64,000 bases of DNA from Poecilobothrus nobilitatus (GCA_947095535.1 OX352774.1:111789996-111853995); one strand, 5' to 3'; counted from the stretch's first letter, positions 49,436 to 59,568 are shown. Notes: generated by a model not told the origin, from the letters alone. Translations and numbers: made by a program.

Positions 49436-51049
49436 ATAAAAAAAAAAAGAAAAAGTAAATAAAAGGAATAGGTACTCGGCTTATTCTACAGAAAAAAATA
49501 TTTAATTCAAAAGGAACCGAAACTTGGAAAAAATGAAACATTAGTAAACAAAAAGAAATACAAGATCTTATTGAATTAAAAACTTAAAACTGGAGAAACC
49601 CATAACATTTATTTAAGCATAATACAAAAACAGAAAAGAAAATAAAAACAATTCTCGGATTACACTTCTTATTTATATTATAAAGCTTTGATATCCGGTG
49701 ACAATATTATTTAAATATTTTAATTTCTTATATAGGCAGATATGTATAGGCTTGTGAAGTTTTGTGAAGAAATGCTGTGTTTTCCGTTTTCTTTAACGTT
49801 TGATTTGAAAGTAGTTGTAGTGAGTATTGTTTTAAATTTTTCTATTTTAAAAAATACCAAATACTTTAAAATATTCATCCTTCATCTTCATTCTTCATTA
49901 TCAAGCAAATGTGATATAAATAAAGTAATCGGAAAAGGTTCTTTAACTTTAATAAATCAACAAATTGATTGTTAATTATCTGAAGAAAATGTCTAAACGT
50001 TTTTAATAATGGTTTTAAATATTGAAATTTTTTTTCCTAAGGGAGATGGGAATGTTAGTAGTGTCAGATTCTTACTGACTAATCCAACCTCCCCTTTTAG
50101 CCAATATAATGGATGAAACCCCTAACTACTAACGCAATATGTTAGCTAGGACGTCGGGATAGAAAAGGATAAGAAAAGGAAGCGGAAACATTGAATTAGG
50201 AGTGGGGACTGGTGTACCTATTAGTAAAAATATAACAATTTTTTTTTATAGTAGTGCTTTGGTCTAGAACAATAATTCCCACTTGTATTTTTAATGATGT
50301 GTAGAAAATTTATTCCTAAAAAAAGGATTTTTGAAGCGGAAAAAGTTTTTATTTTATAATGAAACATTATCAAAATGCACAAAAATCAAAAATCGCAATT
50401 TAAAAAGTCATTAAACCATATTTTTATTCATTTCACTTGGTTAGTGTCGGTTTTACTTAGCAAGATTAGTTTTAGGTGAATCTATGATAAATCAGATATA
50501 ATTTTTTGCGTACATACTTGATTCGACGTACTACCTCTTTTCTTTTTCTCCATATAAATTTAATAATTTTATTGTAATTTTTGCAGAATGTATTACCAAA
50601 AAAAAAAAAAATCTTACTTTTGATATGCAAAAAGATAAATTAATTTTTTTCGGACTTATTTTATTTTTAGACCATACCTTCCATTATAATGAGTTTTTAT
50701 ATTTACAACATAGTTTAATGGATAAATCTACCGTCCGATTTTCAAAAAAAAATGTAATGCAAAAGTATTCCATTCCTCCTTTTAGAGGAAGTTGATTGAT
50801 TTGAATATTACCAATTATCCATATAAATAAAATGCAATAATGGATACCATATATAAAACCATAAATTTCAACTGTCATCTTTGAAATAATTAAAAGTATA
50901 AAACATTTGTATATTTTTATATTAATTTTTATTTTACTTACTTTAAGGAAGAACATATACAGAGAATGGGAACATATACATGGGAACAATTCAGAGAAAA
51001 TTAGCATGGCTTTTGCGCAAGTATTGCTACTGAGATTTTTGTTAGTACT
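49436..51049. other. gene-free stretch with one GC-richer block
   Basis: The block at about 50040-50215 (GGGAGATGGGAATGTTAGTA, CAACCTCCCCTTTTAGCC, TAGCTAGGACGTCGGGATAG) is clearly less AT-rich and has no match elsewhere in the window. No reading frame supports a gene. The minus frame at 50684-51007 lacks a recognisable domain. Confidence 0.45.
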
Positions 51050-51268
51050 CTTCCATCGGCTACTAAAGCCATTATAGGTCGAATACCATTATTAAACTAC
51101 ACACTAATATTATTAATTATTTTGTTTATATTATATACTATATATTTACATTATATTTGGTCGTAAGGGCGTATCTAAAGAAAAAAAACACTTACAATCT
51201 GTGCAGGGATCGAACCCACACTCCTTCGATTAATGCGCCACACGTATACCCACTAGGTTACCGAAGCC
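51050..51268 (-). mobile_element. SINE-2 copy c, body and most of head
   Basis: On minus: GGCTTCGGTAACCTAGTGGG (head and A box), GTGGGTTCGATCCC (B box), TTGTAAGTG with partner CTTACGACC, and the body to CCTATAATGGCTTTAGTAGC. Its first bases continue at 52518-52533, beyond an inserted LINE copy. The SINE was thus cut just inside its 5' end by the LINE and is one insertion older than it. Confidence 0.82.
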
Positions 51269-52517
51269 TTTTTTTTTTTTTTTTTCTTACTTTTTATTTA
51301 TTTTTTCTGTTTCTGTTTACATGCTTAAAAAGTTTACAAAATTAGATTTAATGGTTAAATTGATTTACATGTAAAAATAATAATTTTTATTTTGTAAATT
51401 TTGGTTTTCTTTTCTTAATTTACTCTTCTGTATTTAACAAATAATAATTTTATATGTATTTGAATTTCTTTTATATACTAATTGAAAAAAACATATCTAA
51501 AAACCAATTAATTTTTTTTTTTATGTGTTAAAAATAAAAGCTTAGAACTAACTTTACCTATGACAAAAAAAAAAATAAAATAAAATAAAACTTTAATATA
51601 AAACTATTACAGAGTCAATTTAATTTTTTAACCACCAGTAATCTTTATAGACACACATATCCCTATTTGGAATATGGGTGTCGTATTTTAAACTCCCAAT
51701 GTCAACACTATTTGGATCAAACTCTATTTTAGAACCTGTAGCCCTTCTACCACAATGAAATAGTAGAGGAACATGGTTTTGATTTTGTATAAAACCTACT
51801 TTATCTAGGTAGATGAAATGTTCAGGTGCTATGAAGCCCGATTTTAATATTTTTTTTAATGTACTCATCGTTATGGTAGAATAAATGGGATATTAAACCA
51901 TTTTCGGGAGTGTTAATTGCTCTATCAAAATGGTTGCGAATCAATTTAATTATGAAATGATCGATTCGTGTTAATTTTGATTTTCTATATATGTATTTGT
52001 TTGAAAGATAATGAGTAAAATTTGTTTCAGGTTTTCTACTTTCATTTAAACACACTCTTATGCACTTTCTCTCAAATTTCCTTAATTTTTCCATCAAGCT
52101 GCACTTTTGTTGTACCAGATTGGTGCTGCGTAGGATAACGTGGGTCTGACAAAAGCTTAGTAACTAAGCATTTTAACTCTTGTACTGATTGTTTTATTGA
52201 AAAATAGTTTCTTGCATGCCATAAATGCCTTATTTGCTTTCGAGATAGTTTCTTTGATATGGTGAGAGTAGTTAGTGTTATAATTAAGGTTAACTCCGAG
52301 ATATTTAACCTTTTTTTTTGGTAATATGCCATTTGAAGGAGTTTTAATTTCGAACTTTCTCCATTGCTTTTTTAAATTATAATTCAAGTTTTTATAAGTA
52401 TTTCGGAATAGAATAGTTTCGCATTTATTATAGTTAATTTTTAGCTGCCAGACTTTACAATAATCAATTACAACATTAAACATTTTTTTCGCAGCATTGT
52501 TAATATTTTCTATTTTG
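51269..52517 (-). pseudogene. 5'-truncated Jockey-type LINE copy
   Basis: The minus strand encodes the RT end, homologous to about residue 450 onward of the reverse transcriptase at 53765-55981 but clearly diverged from it. Recognisable blocks are DYCKVWQLKINYNKCETILF, VKYLGVNL, RPTLSYAAPIWYN, MEKLRKFERKCIRVCLNESR, NTPENGLISHLFYHNDEYI and GFIAPEHFIYLDK, ending near YWWL at about 51625. One glutamine codon has become TAA (near 52157) and two frameshifts follow, so it is dead. A 3' UTR and a poly(A) tail (T run at 51269-51285) complete the 3' end. The flanks GGTTACCGAAGCC (51256-51268) and GGCTACCGAAGCC (52518-52530) form a target-site duplication with one mismatch. Confidence 0.85.
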
Positions 52518-52533
52518 GGCTACCGAAGCCCCA
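52518..52533 (-). mobile_element. displaced 5' end of SINE-2 copy c
   Basis: GGGGCTTCGGTAGCC on minus is the SINE-2 start, separated from the rest of the SINE (51050-51268) by the LINE copy. Thirteen of its bases are duplicated on the other side of the LINE. Confidence 0.8.
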
Positions 52534-53189
52534 AATAATATTAAAAATCAAATCTTATTATTATTTACTTATTCAATTGCCTAATTATAGGCGTAATTTT
52601 TTTTACAATATTAAAATTTACATGTTGAAGAGCTTACATAATAATATCATCATATATTTAATTACATCTATATAAATTCTGACCAAGTATGTTCAACATT
52701 ATTTTAAGCAAAATGGCAAGAAAAACCTTACTGACTCTATTATTAACTAGAGATCTTATATTACTAACTATGATCTGATTATATTTTGTATGGACACTCA
52801 AAATATTCAATTTTATGTAAACAATTGCAGTTTTTAGTTGTTATTTATCAGTTAATTTGTTTAATTCATGGAAAATGCTTGTTTGACACAAAAAGTTTAT
52901 TTGAGTCAAAATTTTTATTTTTCTCTAAAAATGTTAAATATCAAAAAATTGTATTGAAATTTTAATTAAAGACAAGATATTTTCTTTAAAAATGTTTAAT
53001 ATAAAAAAATTGTATTTAAGTTATTATTAAAGAAAAGAAATCGTGAATGTTTACCGCAATTAAATTTAACTAAGTTAGAATCTGTAGAGCATGTGGGTCA
53101 AAAGTTATGCGGCAATTAATAATGTATAACAAAAAAATATAAAAGTTACAATATCTCGAAAACAACTAATAACAGACCCCTTTTTCCAT
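52534..53189. other. gene-free AT-rich stretch
   Basis: It contains a degenerate two-copy repeat of about 80 bp at about 52905-53040 ('aaaaatgttaaatatcaaaa' and 'aaaaatgtttaatataaaaa'). No gene is supported. Confidence 0.5.
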
Positions 53190-53416
53190 ACATTTATTTT
53201 ATTTATTTATTAATATTACATACATAAATGTAATGCAATATTATTGAACCATCGGCTACCAAGGCCATTATAGGTTTTTATACTATTATTAAATTATATA
53301 CTAATATTATTTATTTTGTTTATATCATATACTATATATTTACATTATATTTGGTCGTAAGAGGGGTATGTAAAGAAAAAACACTTACGACGTGTGCAGG
53401 GATCGAACCCACATTT
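53190..53416 (-). mobile_element. SINE-2 copy d, head missing
   Basis: From the minus side it starts at GTGGGTTCGATCCC (B box), then GTCGTAAGTG with partner CTTACGACC, the AT-rich body, CCTATAATGGCCTTGGTAGC and an AAATAAATAAAT-rich tail. The region 5' of the B box is absent. The full-length LINE lies immediately adjacent, its duplication starting at 53417, but the missing SINE head is not found at the far side of the LINE. Confidence 0.8.
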
Positions 53417-53431
53417 ATTATAAATTTCAAT
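53417..53431. repeat. target-site duplication of the LINE (3' side)
   Basis: ATTATAAATTTCAAT on plus, identical over 15 bp to 59820-59834. Confidence 0.92.
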
Positions 53432-53764
53432 TTTTTTTTTTTTTTTTTTAAACTTTTATTTTATTGTGTATAATATATCTTGATACAAGCTTAACCTAAA
53501 AAAAAGTTTACAAAACGGTTTAATTTCAATTATTATTAACATTTAAAATAAAGTAATTTTTTATTGTTAATTTATGTAAATTTAATTTGTCTTATATCTA
53601 TCTATTTTAAATTACTTAATTTATTTTATCTAAAGTACAAAATGCAAAAAAACTTAAAAAATCATTATTATATCTGGTTGTTTTAAATAAAATTGCCCTA
53701 ACTTAACTTAACCTACTTAGCCTACTTAACCTACTTAGAACCTAAATTAGTAAGCATTTGCTTG

Positions 53765-55981
53765 CTATAAAATCTCATCCAACCACCAATATCGTTTTTT
53801 AATGCATTTGTCTTTGTCCGGTATGGACATGTCATATTTTAAATTATCTCCATTAATATTGCCTGGGTCGTATTCAATTTTTTTACATGTGGCCCGTCTA
53901 TTATAGTGAAATAATATAGGGACATGGCTTTGGTTTTGAATGTAACCATTTTTATCCAAAAAGATAAAATGCTCAGGGGCTATGAAGCCAGTGAGCAAAG
54001 TCTTTTTAATGTACTCCTCGTTGTGGTAAAATATATGAGATATTAGACCATTTTCAGGAGTTTTTAGTGCTCTATCATAATGATCTCGAACTAATTTTAT
54101 GATAAAATTATCGATTCTTATGATTTTTGCTTCCTTGTACAAGTATTTATTGGAATAGTAATGCTTGTAGTCGGATTCAGGCTTTCGATGTTTGTTAATA
54201 CATACTCTTATGCACTTTCTTTCGAACTTACGTATTTTTTCCATTAGGCTTCCACTAATGTTGTACCATATGGGTACACCATATGTAAGTGTTGGCCTTA
54301 TTAATGTTTGGTAACATATTATTTTGACCCGGTTGCTAATGTTTTTATTGTAGAACAGGTTTTTGGCAGCCATAAATGCTTTGTTACCTTTAAGAATTGT
54401 GTGTTTTATATGCTCGATATAGTTCAGATTTTGATGTAAATGAACTCCGAGATATTTGACAACTTTTCTGTTAGAAAGAGTTGAATTTGGAGATTTTATA
54501 AAAAAATTTTTCCAGTTCCTTCTAATGTCTGAACTTGTTTTGTCAACCGTATCACGAAATAATATGGTTTCACATTTATTGAAGTTCATTTTTAATATCC
54601 AAACTTTACAATAGTCCAAGACGGTATTGAACATTTTTTGTATTTTGGATTGAATGCTATTTACGGTGTCATTCGCGGAGTAAATTATTATATCATCCGC
54701 GAAGGCTAGTGTATAATTATTGCCTTTTATTCTATCCAATAGAAATAACAACTCGGAGATATAGATCGAAAACAGGATTGGAGCGTTGACTATACCCTGT
54801 TGCAGCCCGTTTTCGATATGAAATTTTTTATATGACGTTTTTGCCTTGTTAACAATTTCGAAGGAATTATCGTACAACATACCATGAATTATAATAATCA
54901 AGTATTGAGGAATTTTGTATTTTATAAGTTTATAAATCAAACCATCTAGCCAAATAGTATTAAAAGGTTTTTCTAAGTCAATTAGACAAGCACCTACAGC
55001 TAATTTTTTATTAATAAACCAACATATATCAGATGTAAGTTTGTTGATTGTATGTATGGTACTATGCTTATATCTAAAACCAAATTGATTTTGTGGAATT
55101 AGATTGTTTTCGTTGACGAATTTCGTAATTTTATCGTTGATAATAGTTTCATAAACCTTGCTTATGTTAGGTATTAAACTTATAGGCCTATAATTATTTG
55201 GATCAGTTGGATCTTTGCCTGGTTTCTTTAGCAATATAGTTTTTGCAGTTTTCCATATATTTGGAAAATACGAATTGTTAATTGCATTATTAAAAATTAT
55301 AACATATTTCGAAATTATAAAATTACTTAAATTTTTTAGTACCACATTTGGTATATTATCGTTTCCTGATGAAACTTTATTTTTTAACGCTTTAAGCTTT
55401 GCCTTAATTTCTTCAAGGTTTGTGAATTTGCTATTTTCGCCGTATTGCATTGACGATTTATTTATATTGGAAAATGTGGATAAAGTTATACTATTGGATC
55501 TTAATTGTTCGAAATTAATTTTGAATTGTTGAACTTTGTTTTCTACTTTAGTGTGGAATCTACTGTTTGTTGGTATATTTATTTTGTGAGTTTGTTCTAA
55601 ATAAGAGCCCATAAGATTATAAATTTGACTTGAATCTTTTAAAATAAATTTGTTTGTGTTAGTTTTTTCCAAATTGTTAACGTTAATGTTATTCTGATTT
55701 AAAAGATTAATATTGTTTGAATCTATATGCAACTTCATGATTTGGTTATATTTATTTTTTCGAAATATTTTATTGATTTGGGGAAACATATTACTTTGTG
55801 GAGATATATTTTGAAGGCGGTTTTTGTAGTAATTACTTATTTCTATTTTAATTTGTTGTTTAATAAGTGTGTTTATATTATTAAGTAAACTTTTAAGTAG
55901 TTGAATATCTTGAGTAGAGAAATCGAGTCTTTGTTTGTAAATTTTGTGGATATCGTTTAACAAAGAGCTTTTTTTTTTCAA
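53765..55981 (-). CDS. LINE ORF2, reverse transcriptase part
   Basis: A 738-codon open frame for the RT of the LINE, which makes cDNA at the nicked target by target-primed reverse transcription. Visible motifs: a relaxed S-G-N-D-N-I-P block (205-211), YRPISLIPNISKVYE (264-278), QFGFR (299-303), motif A as LIDLEKPFNTIW with catalytic D335 kept but the usual FD changed to FN, motif B as GLQQGIVNAPILF (392-404), the catalytic FADD box (427-430), KYLGV (509-513) and the thumb block RPTLTYGVPIW (562-572). There is no RNase H domain. No good start exists: the frame opens with TTG right after the endonuclease stop at an A10 run, so it is the downstream part of a frameshifted ORF2. RT residues look intact, but translation would need a frame change. 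Confidence 0.9.
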   Translation of the reverse strand: MKKKSSLLNDIHKIYKQRLDFSTQDIQLLKSLLNNINTLIKQQIKIEISNYYKNRLQNISPQSNMFPQINKIFRKNKYNQIMKLHIDSNNINLLNQNNINVNNLEKTNTNKFILKDSSQIYNLMGSYLEQTHKINIPTNSRFHTKVENKVQQFKINFEQLRSNSITLSTFSNINKSSMQYGENSKFTNLEEIKAKLKALKNKVSSGNDNIPNVVLKNLSNFIISKYVIIFNNAINNSYFPNIWKTAKTILLKKPGKDPTDPNNYRPISLIPNISKVYETIINDKITKFVNENNLIPQNQFGFRYKHSTIHTINKLTSDICWFINKKLAVGACLIDLEKPFNTIWLDGLIYKLIKYKIPQYLIIIIHGMLYDNSFEIVNKAKTSYKKFHIENGLQQGIVNAPILFSIYISELLFLLDRIKGNNYTLAFADDIIIYSANDTVNSIQSKIQKMFNTVLDYCKVWILKMNFNKCETILFRDTVDKTSSDIRRNWKNFFIKSPNSTLSNRKVVKYLGVHLHQNLNYIEHIKHTILKGNKAFMAAKNLFYNKNISNRVKIICYQTLIRPTLTYGVPIWYNISGSLMEKIRKFERKCIRVCINKHRKPESDYKHYYSNKYLYKEAKIIRIDNFIIKLVRDHYDRALKTPENGLISHIFYHNEEYIKKTLLTGFIAPEHFIFLDKNGYIQNQSHVPILFHYNRRATCKKIEYDPGNINGDNLKYDMSIPDKDKCIKKRYWWLDEIL

Positions 55982-56814
55982 AAGTTGTTTAAGTTTAGGG
56001 AGTTAAATTTATTTAAGTTATTTGTGAATTTTGTTTTAGGAATTATTTCATTCATGGTTTGTTGAATAATTTTATTTAATTTTAGGAGATGAAAATTTAT
56101 ATTTTGCAACGATATGTTGCAATTATCCAAAATTTTATTATCCGTGTTAAAATATTCAGTTAAGTAATTTCGATCTAATTTTCTACGAAATCTATTCCAA
56201 TTAATATTATTGAAATCGAATTTTTCTTCACATGGTAACTCTTTACTTAGAACTTGTTCATTATTAATACAGAACGGAATACAAATAGCATTATGATCAC
56301 TATCATATGGCAGAGTTGTAAGCTTGTTATAGGTTTGAGAGAAACTTACAGCTATTCTCACATCGGTAATGGCTAAATCTATGTATGAGTTTGCACGTGG
56401 TAGTGTGGGAAAAATTTTTTCAAGTTCTGTCAAAAAATTAGGTGAATTTCTATTTGGTGCGTAAATAGAAATTATATATAATTTTTTGTTTTGCTTTAAT
56501 TGCAGGGATATGATACAAGTTTCAATGCATGTAAATTGATCGAAAATGTAATTATTTACAATTTGGTAGTTAAGATATTTTTTAATTGCTATGGCAACAC
56601 CGCCACCGTCAATAGCATTTTTTCGATCTTTTCTAATAAAATCATAATTGTCTAGTGACATATGATCAGATGGTTTCAACTTTGTTTCACATATACAAAT
56701 AATGTCTGGATTGTTGTTCTCTATAAAGTGCATAAGTGCGTATTTTTTGCTGTATGAGATAAGAGAGTTGACATTTATTGAAATGACTTTATATGTGCTT
56801 GTTGGATTAGACAT
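55978..56814 (-). pseudogene. LINE ORF2, APE endonuclease part, internally deleted
   Basis: The N-terminal part of ORF2, which nicks target DNA. I place the start at ATG 56814-56812, overlapping the end of ORF1 by 8 bases (ATGTCTAA); an in-frame TTG lies 18 bases upstream. Numbering from that TTG, conserved blocks are VISINVNSL (16-24), CICETK with catalytic E49, a G-G-G-V-A-I block (76-81), SIYAPN (122-127), YIDLAIT (150-156) and SDHNA with H180. The stretch that should lie between SIYAPN and YIDLAIT, including the G-D-F-N block, is missing: only about 22 residues remain where the family has roughly 75-80. The junction is near 56397-56405 and in frame. The frame ends at TGA 55978-55980, one frame away from the RT. 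Nicking activity is not expected. Confidence 0.88.
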
Positions 56815-56906
56815 ATTGTTGATTGGATTCAATGTTCATACAATCGAATAATATATTAATTCTATTGGTGTTAGTATTATTATTTTTTTCTATATTATTA
56901 ATTTTT
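56807..56906 (-). pseudogene. displaced 3' end of LINE ORF1
   Basis: The minus strand right after the HINE junction is open for about 30 codons, rich in asparagine (NNIEKNNNTNTNRINI), and stops at TAA 56809-56807. The asparagine-rich composition continues that of the ORF1 C-terminus on the other side of the HINE (NNNISSSNRNTNNNMNNIN). The stop overlaps the ORF2 start as ATGTCTAA, a compact arrangement known in Jockey-type LINEs. I infer this is the original ORF1 end, cut off by the insertion. Confidence 0.65.
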
Positions 56907-58207
56907 AGCACATTTCCAAAAAAATTTTGAAAAAATGTGCTTATTAGTTTCACTCTGTCCGTCCGTCCGTCCGTCCGTCTGTTTACAAAACTTCTACACC
57001 GTTAAAGATAGAGAAAAAAAATTTTAACCATAGGTAGGTCTCATAAAAAAAATAATTTTGTGGAACAACTTTTTTATGTAGCCCCCCCCCCCGCATTACG
57101 GAGCTACAGCCCCTCAAACTTTCAAAAAGCCCTATTTTTAAATGCATATATCTTATGTTCTGTTTCAGATTTTTTCAATCTGAAAACGTCATTCGACAGG
57201 TATTTCTTTTATCTTTGTAAATTAATATCAAAATTATACAATTTTTTTAAATTTAGTATTTAAATTTACCGTTATGTGAAAACCAAATTTTGCATGATTT
57301 TTCTACTTTCATAATTCCGGCACGCTTCTAGATAGAAGCTTGAAATTTTGAGGCAAGAAAGAACTTTTAGAATTAGTATAAGTTTACTCAGAAAATTTTT
57401 TCGGACGACCCCCTGTTTATGAGCTATTAGGGCTTAAAAATTGAAAATTTGCTATTTTTAAACACCTGTAACTTAGGAACCTGTACACATTTTACTTCTG
57501 CAAGATATAAAAATTAAAGCTACAATAATATATTTTTACTTGTGTTAAAGGTTTATTTTAATTGTAAAGGGTTCCAAAGTTGCCGCTCTTCAAAATTGCG
57601 AAAAAGCCCCATTTTCAGATGTATATATCTCGGGCTCTGCGTAATAATTTTGCAATCTAAAACCGCCAGAAGATCGAAAATTTTATTATCTATATAAAAC
57701 AATATCAAAATTATGTGATATTTTGTAATTTACTATTTAAATTTACCGTTATGTGAAAACCACATTTTGCATGAAATTTCTTTTTTCATAACTCCGGCAC
57801 CCCTTTAGATAGGAACCTGAAATTTTGAGAGAAGAAAGAACTTTTAGAATTAGTATAAGTTTCCTCAGAAAATTTTTTGGTAACACCCCCTCTTTAAGAG
57901 TTATTACGCCTCAAAAATTGAAAATTTTCTATTTTTAGACACCTGTAACTTAGGCACCTGTACAAATTTTTCTTCGGCAACACATAAAAATTAAAGCTTC
58001 AATAATATATTTTTACGTGTATTAACGGCTTTTCTTAGTTATATAGGATTCCGGACTTATAGCCCCTCAAAATTTCAAAAATGTCCTATTTGCACATTTT
58101 TTCTTATTACATGAAATTTTCAAATTTTTGTGTAAGTCACACTTCTAAACAGTTTGTATTGAGTTTTGGAAATGTGCGCTTTTAAAAACCGTTGGTTTAC
58201 ATTCTAC
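56907..58207 (-). mobile_element. HINE-B copy 7, complete, inserted in the LINE
   Basis: On minus it runs from GTAGAATGTAAACC (58207) with subterminal GCGCACATTTCC (plus GGAAATGTGC at 58169-58178) to the terminal hairpin AAATGTGC/GCACATTT (56907-56941). The array is of GTCC units at about 56957-56980, followed by 'tctgtttacaaaacttctac' read on plus. The body is a roughly 480-bp unit present twice, shown by 'accgttatgtgaaaaccaaa' near 57270 and 'accgttatgtgaaaaccaca' near 57748. Its first bases supply the stop codon that now ends ORF1. No duplication of the target is apparent, as expected for Helentron-type insertion. Plus frames at 57060-57263 and 58166-58438 are shadows. Confidence 0.85.
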
Positions 58208-59568
58208 CTTGTTTTATTTAAATCTATAATACTATTACGTATTTCTAATAAAATATCAGTGTTAATGTTATTCATGTTATTATTGGTATTTCTATTACTA
58301 CTACTAATGTTATTATTTCTACTCACTACATTTGAAAATGATATGTTGGGCTGTACAAAATTCGTTGCCATGTGCTTAGTTGCTATACGTCTTTTTACTG
58401 TTTCCTTGCTTTCGTGCTGCTTTTTTATTTTTTCCTGATAAACTGGACAGTTTCTATATGATGATGGATGGCCGTAATTTTTGCACATAGTACAGAACAG
58501 CTTTTCTCTGGGATCTTCAGGCTTAATGGTACATTGCCCTGGTAGATGGTTATCACCACATTTAACATATCTGGGGTCCATTTTACAGTTCGATGCAGAG
58601 TGTCCAAAAAGCTGACAACGTGTGCATTGCATCATGTTCGGTTTGTTGATTCGCTCCCATTTAATAATTTGATGGTCGATGGATTTTATTCTGGATATAT
58701 CATTTATTGAGCTCTGTGATGATGCCTGCACAATAAAATGAGGTAGGATTATGCCTTTAGCAGATGTAATTTTTGTGGTAAGTCTTGTTACTTTCTCAAA
58801 TTTGATGACATCGTTATCATATTCTTTCAGGATTGCCAAAACCTCTTCACATGAGTAGCTGTTGCTTAAGCCTTTGAGTACAAGTGTAATTTTCTTGTCT
58901 TCTTTTGGAGTAAACGTGTAATAATTAATTCCAGATTTATCAAGAAGTTCACGTGCTTTTTTGAATTCTTCAATGTTGAAGGTATAGAGAATGTTATTAT
59001 TTTCCCCTGATTGTTTAATCAGGAAATCTATAATTTTTAGACTTTTGGAAAGTAATTCTTTCAGCATTTTTATATCCGTTTTTCCAAAGTTGATTGGTGG
59101 CATACGTTTTTTTGTGTTCTGGACACTCTCAATTGGCTTTTGCTGAGCACGTGGAGTACTTTCAAAGGTCGGTATATGTGTTGTAATTTTTTTCTTTTTT
59201 TCTTTTGTTCTTTTAGCCAACTCTTCTATTCCTAACTCTAATGCGTTGGCCTCAGGCTCGTTGACACTTTTGGAAGATGAATTTAGTGAAACATTTATCT
59301 TGGAATCATCATCAGCCACATCCATCTGAGGAAGAAAACAATTTCCACTTGAGCTTGGCCCTTCACCACTATTATTGGCCTTTAAAAGTTTTATAAGTTT
59401 ATTATTTTCGTTTTGCAACTTTTCAATAATTAATTTTAATTCACGAACTTCCTTGTTTTGTTTCATTTTAGTATTTGGCTTGGAAATGCTTTTATTCAAT
59501 ACTTCGTTTACTTTTTGATTTACAGCAGTTTTCAATCCGTTTGTGGGTAAATTAATATCATTTTCCAT
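58204..59568 (-). CDS. LINE ORF1, gag-like RNA-binding protein, 3'-truncated
   Basis: 454 codons from ATG 59568. In Jockey-type LINEs this protein coats the RNA and targets the particle to the nucleus. Residues about 36-66 look like a coiled coil, with lysine-rich linkers (122-127). The PRE_C2HC-type domain spans roughly 220-305, leading into three zinc knuckles: C315-C318-H323-C328 (intact), Y334-C337-H341-C346 (first Cys replaced by Tyr), and C359-C362-H367-C374 (intact). The C-terminus is asparagine-rich. The stop TAG (58204-58206) lies in the first bases of the inserted HINE-B, so the native end is lost; it probably continues at 56906-56807. The reading frame is otherwise undamaged, indicating a recent insertion. 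Strand overlaps such as 58425-58607 are shadows. Confidence 0.92.
   Translation of the reverse strand: MENDINLPTNGLKTAVNQKVNEVLNKSISKPNTKMKQNKEVRELKLIIEKLQNENNKLIKLLKANNSGEGPSSSGNCFLPQMDVADDDSKINVSLNSSSKSVNEPEANALELGIEELAKRTKEKKKKITTHIPTFESTPRAQQKPIESVQNTKKRMPPINFGKTDIKMLKELLSKSLKIIDFLIKQSGENNNILYTFNIEEFKKARELLDKSGINYYTFTPKEDKKITLVLKGLSNSYSCEEVLAILKEYDNDVIKFEKVTRLTTKITSAKGIILPHFIVQASSQSSINDISRIKSIDHQIIKWERINKPNMMQCTRCQLFGHSASNCKMDPRYVKCGDNHLPGQCTIKPEDPREKLFCTMCKNYGHPSSYRNCPVYQEKIKKQHESKETVKRRIATKHMATNFVQPNISFSNVVSRNNNISSSNRNTNNNMNNINTDILLEIRNSIIDLNKTR

Noticed and set aside
55215..55532. Plus-strand frame opposite the RT
   Set aside because: Shadow of the reverse transcriptase reading frame on the other strand.
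55970..55990. Programmed ribosomal frameshift joining endonuclease and RT
   Set aside because: A homopolymer indel in an otherwise decayed element is sufficient; no supporting pseudoknot or second copy was seen.
58166..58438. Plus-strand frame rich in leucine and phenylalanine near the end of ORF1
   Set aside because: It is the complement of the asparagine-rich C-terminus of ORF1.
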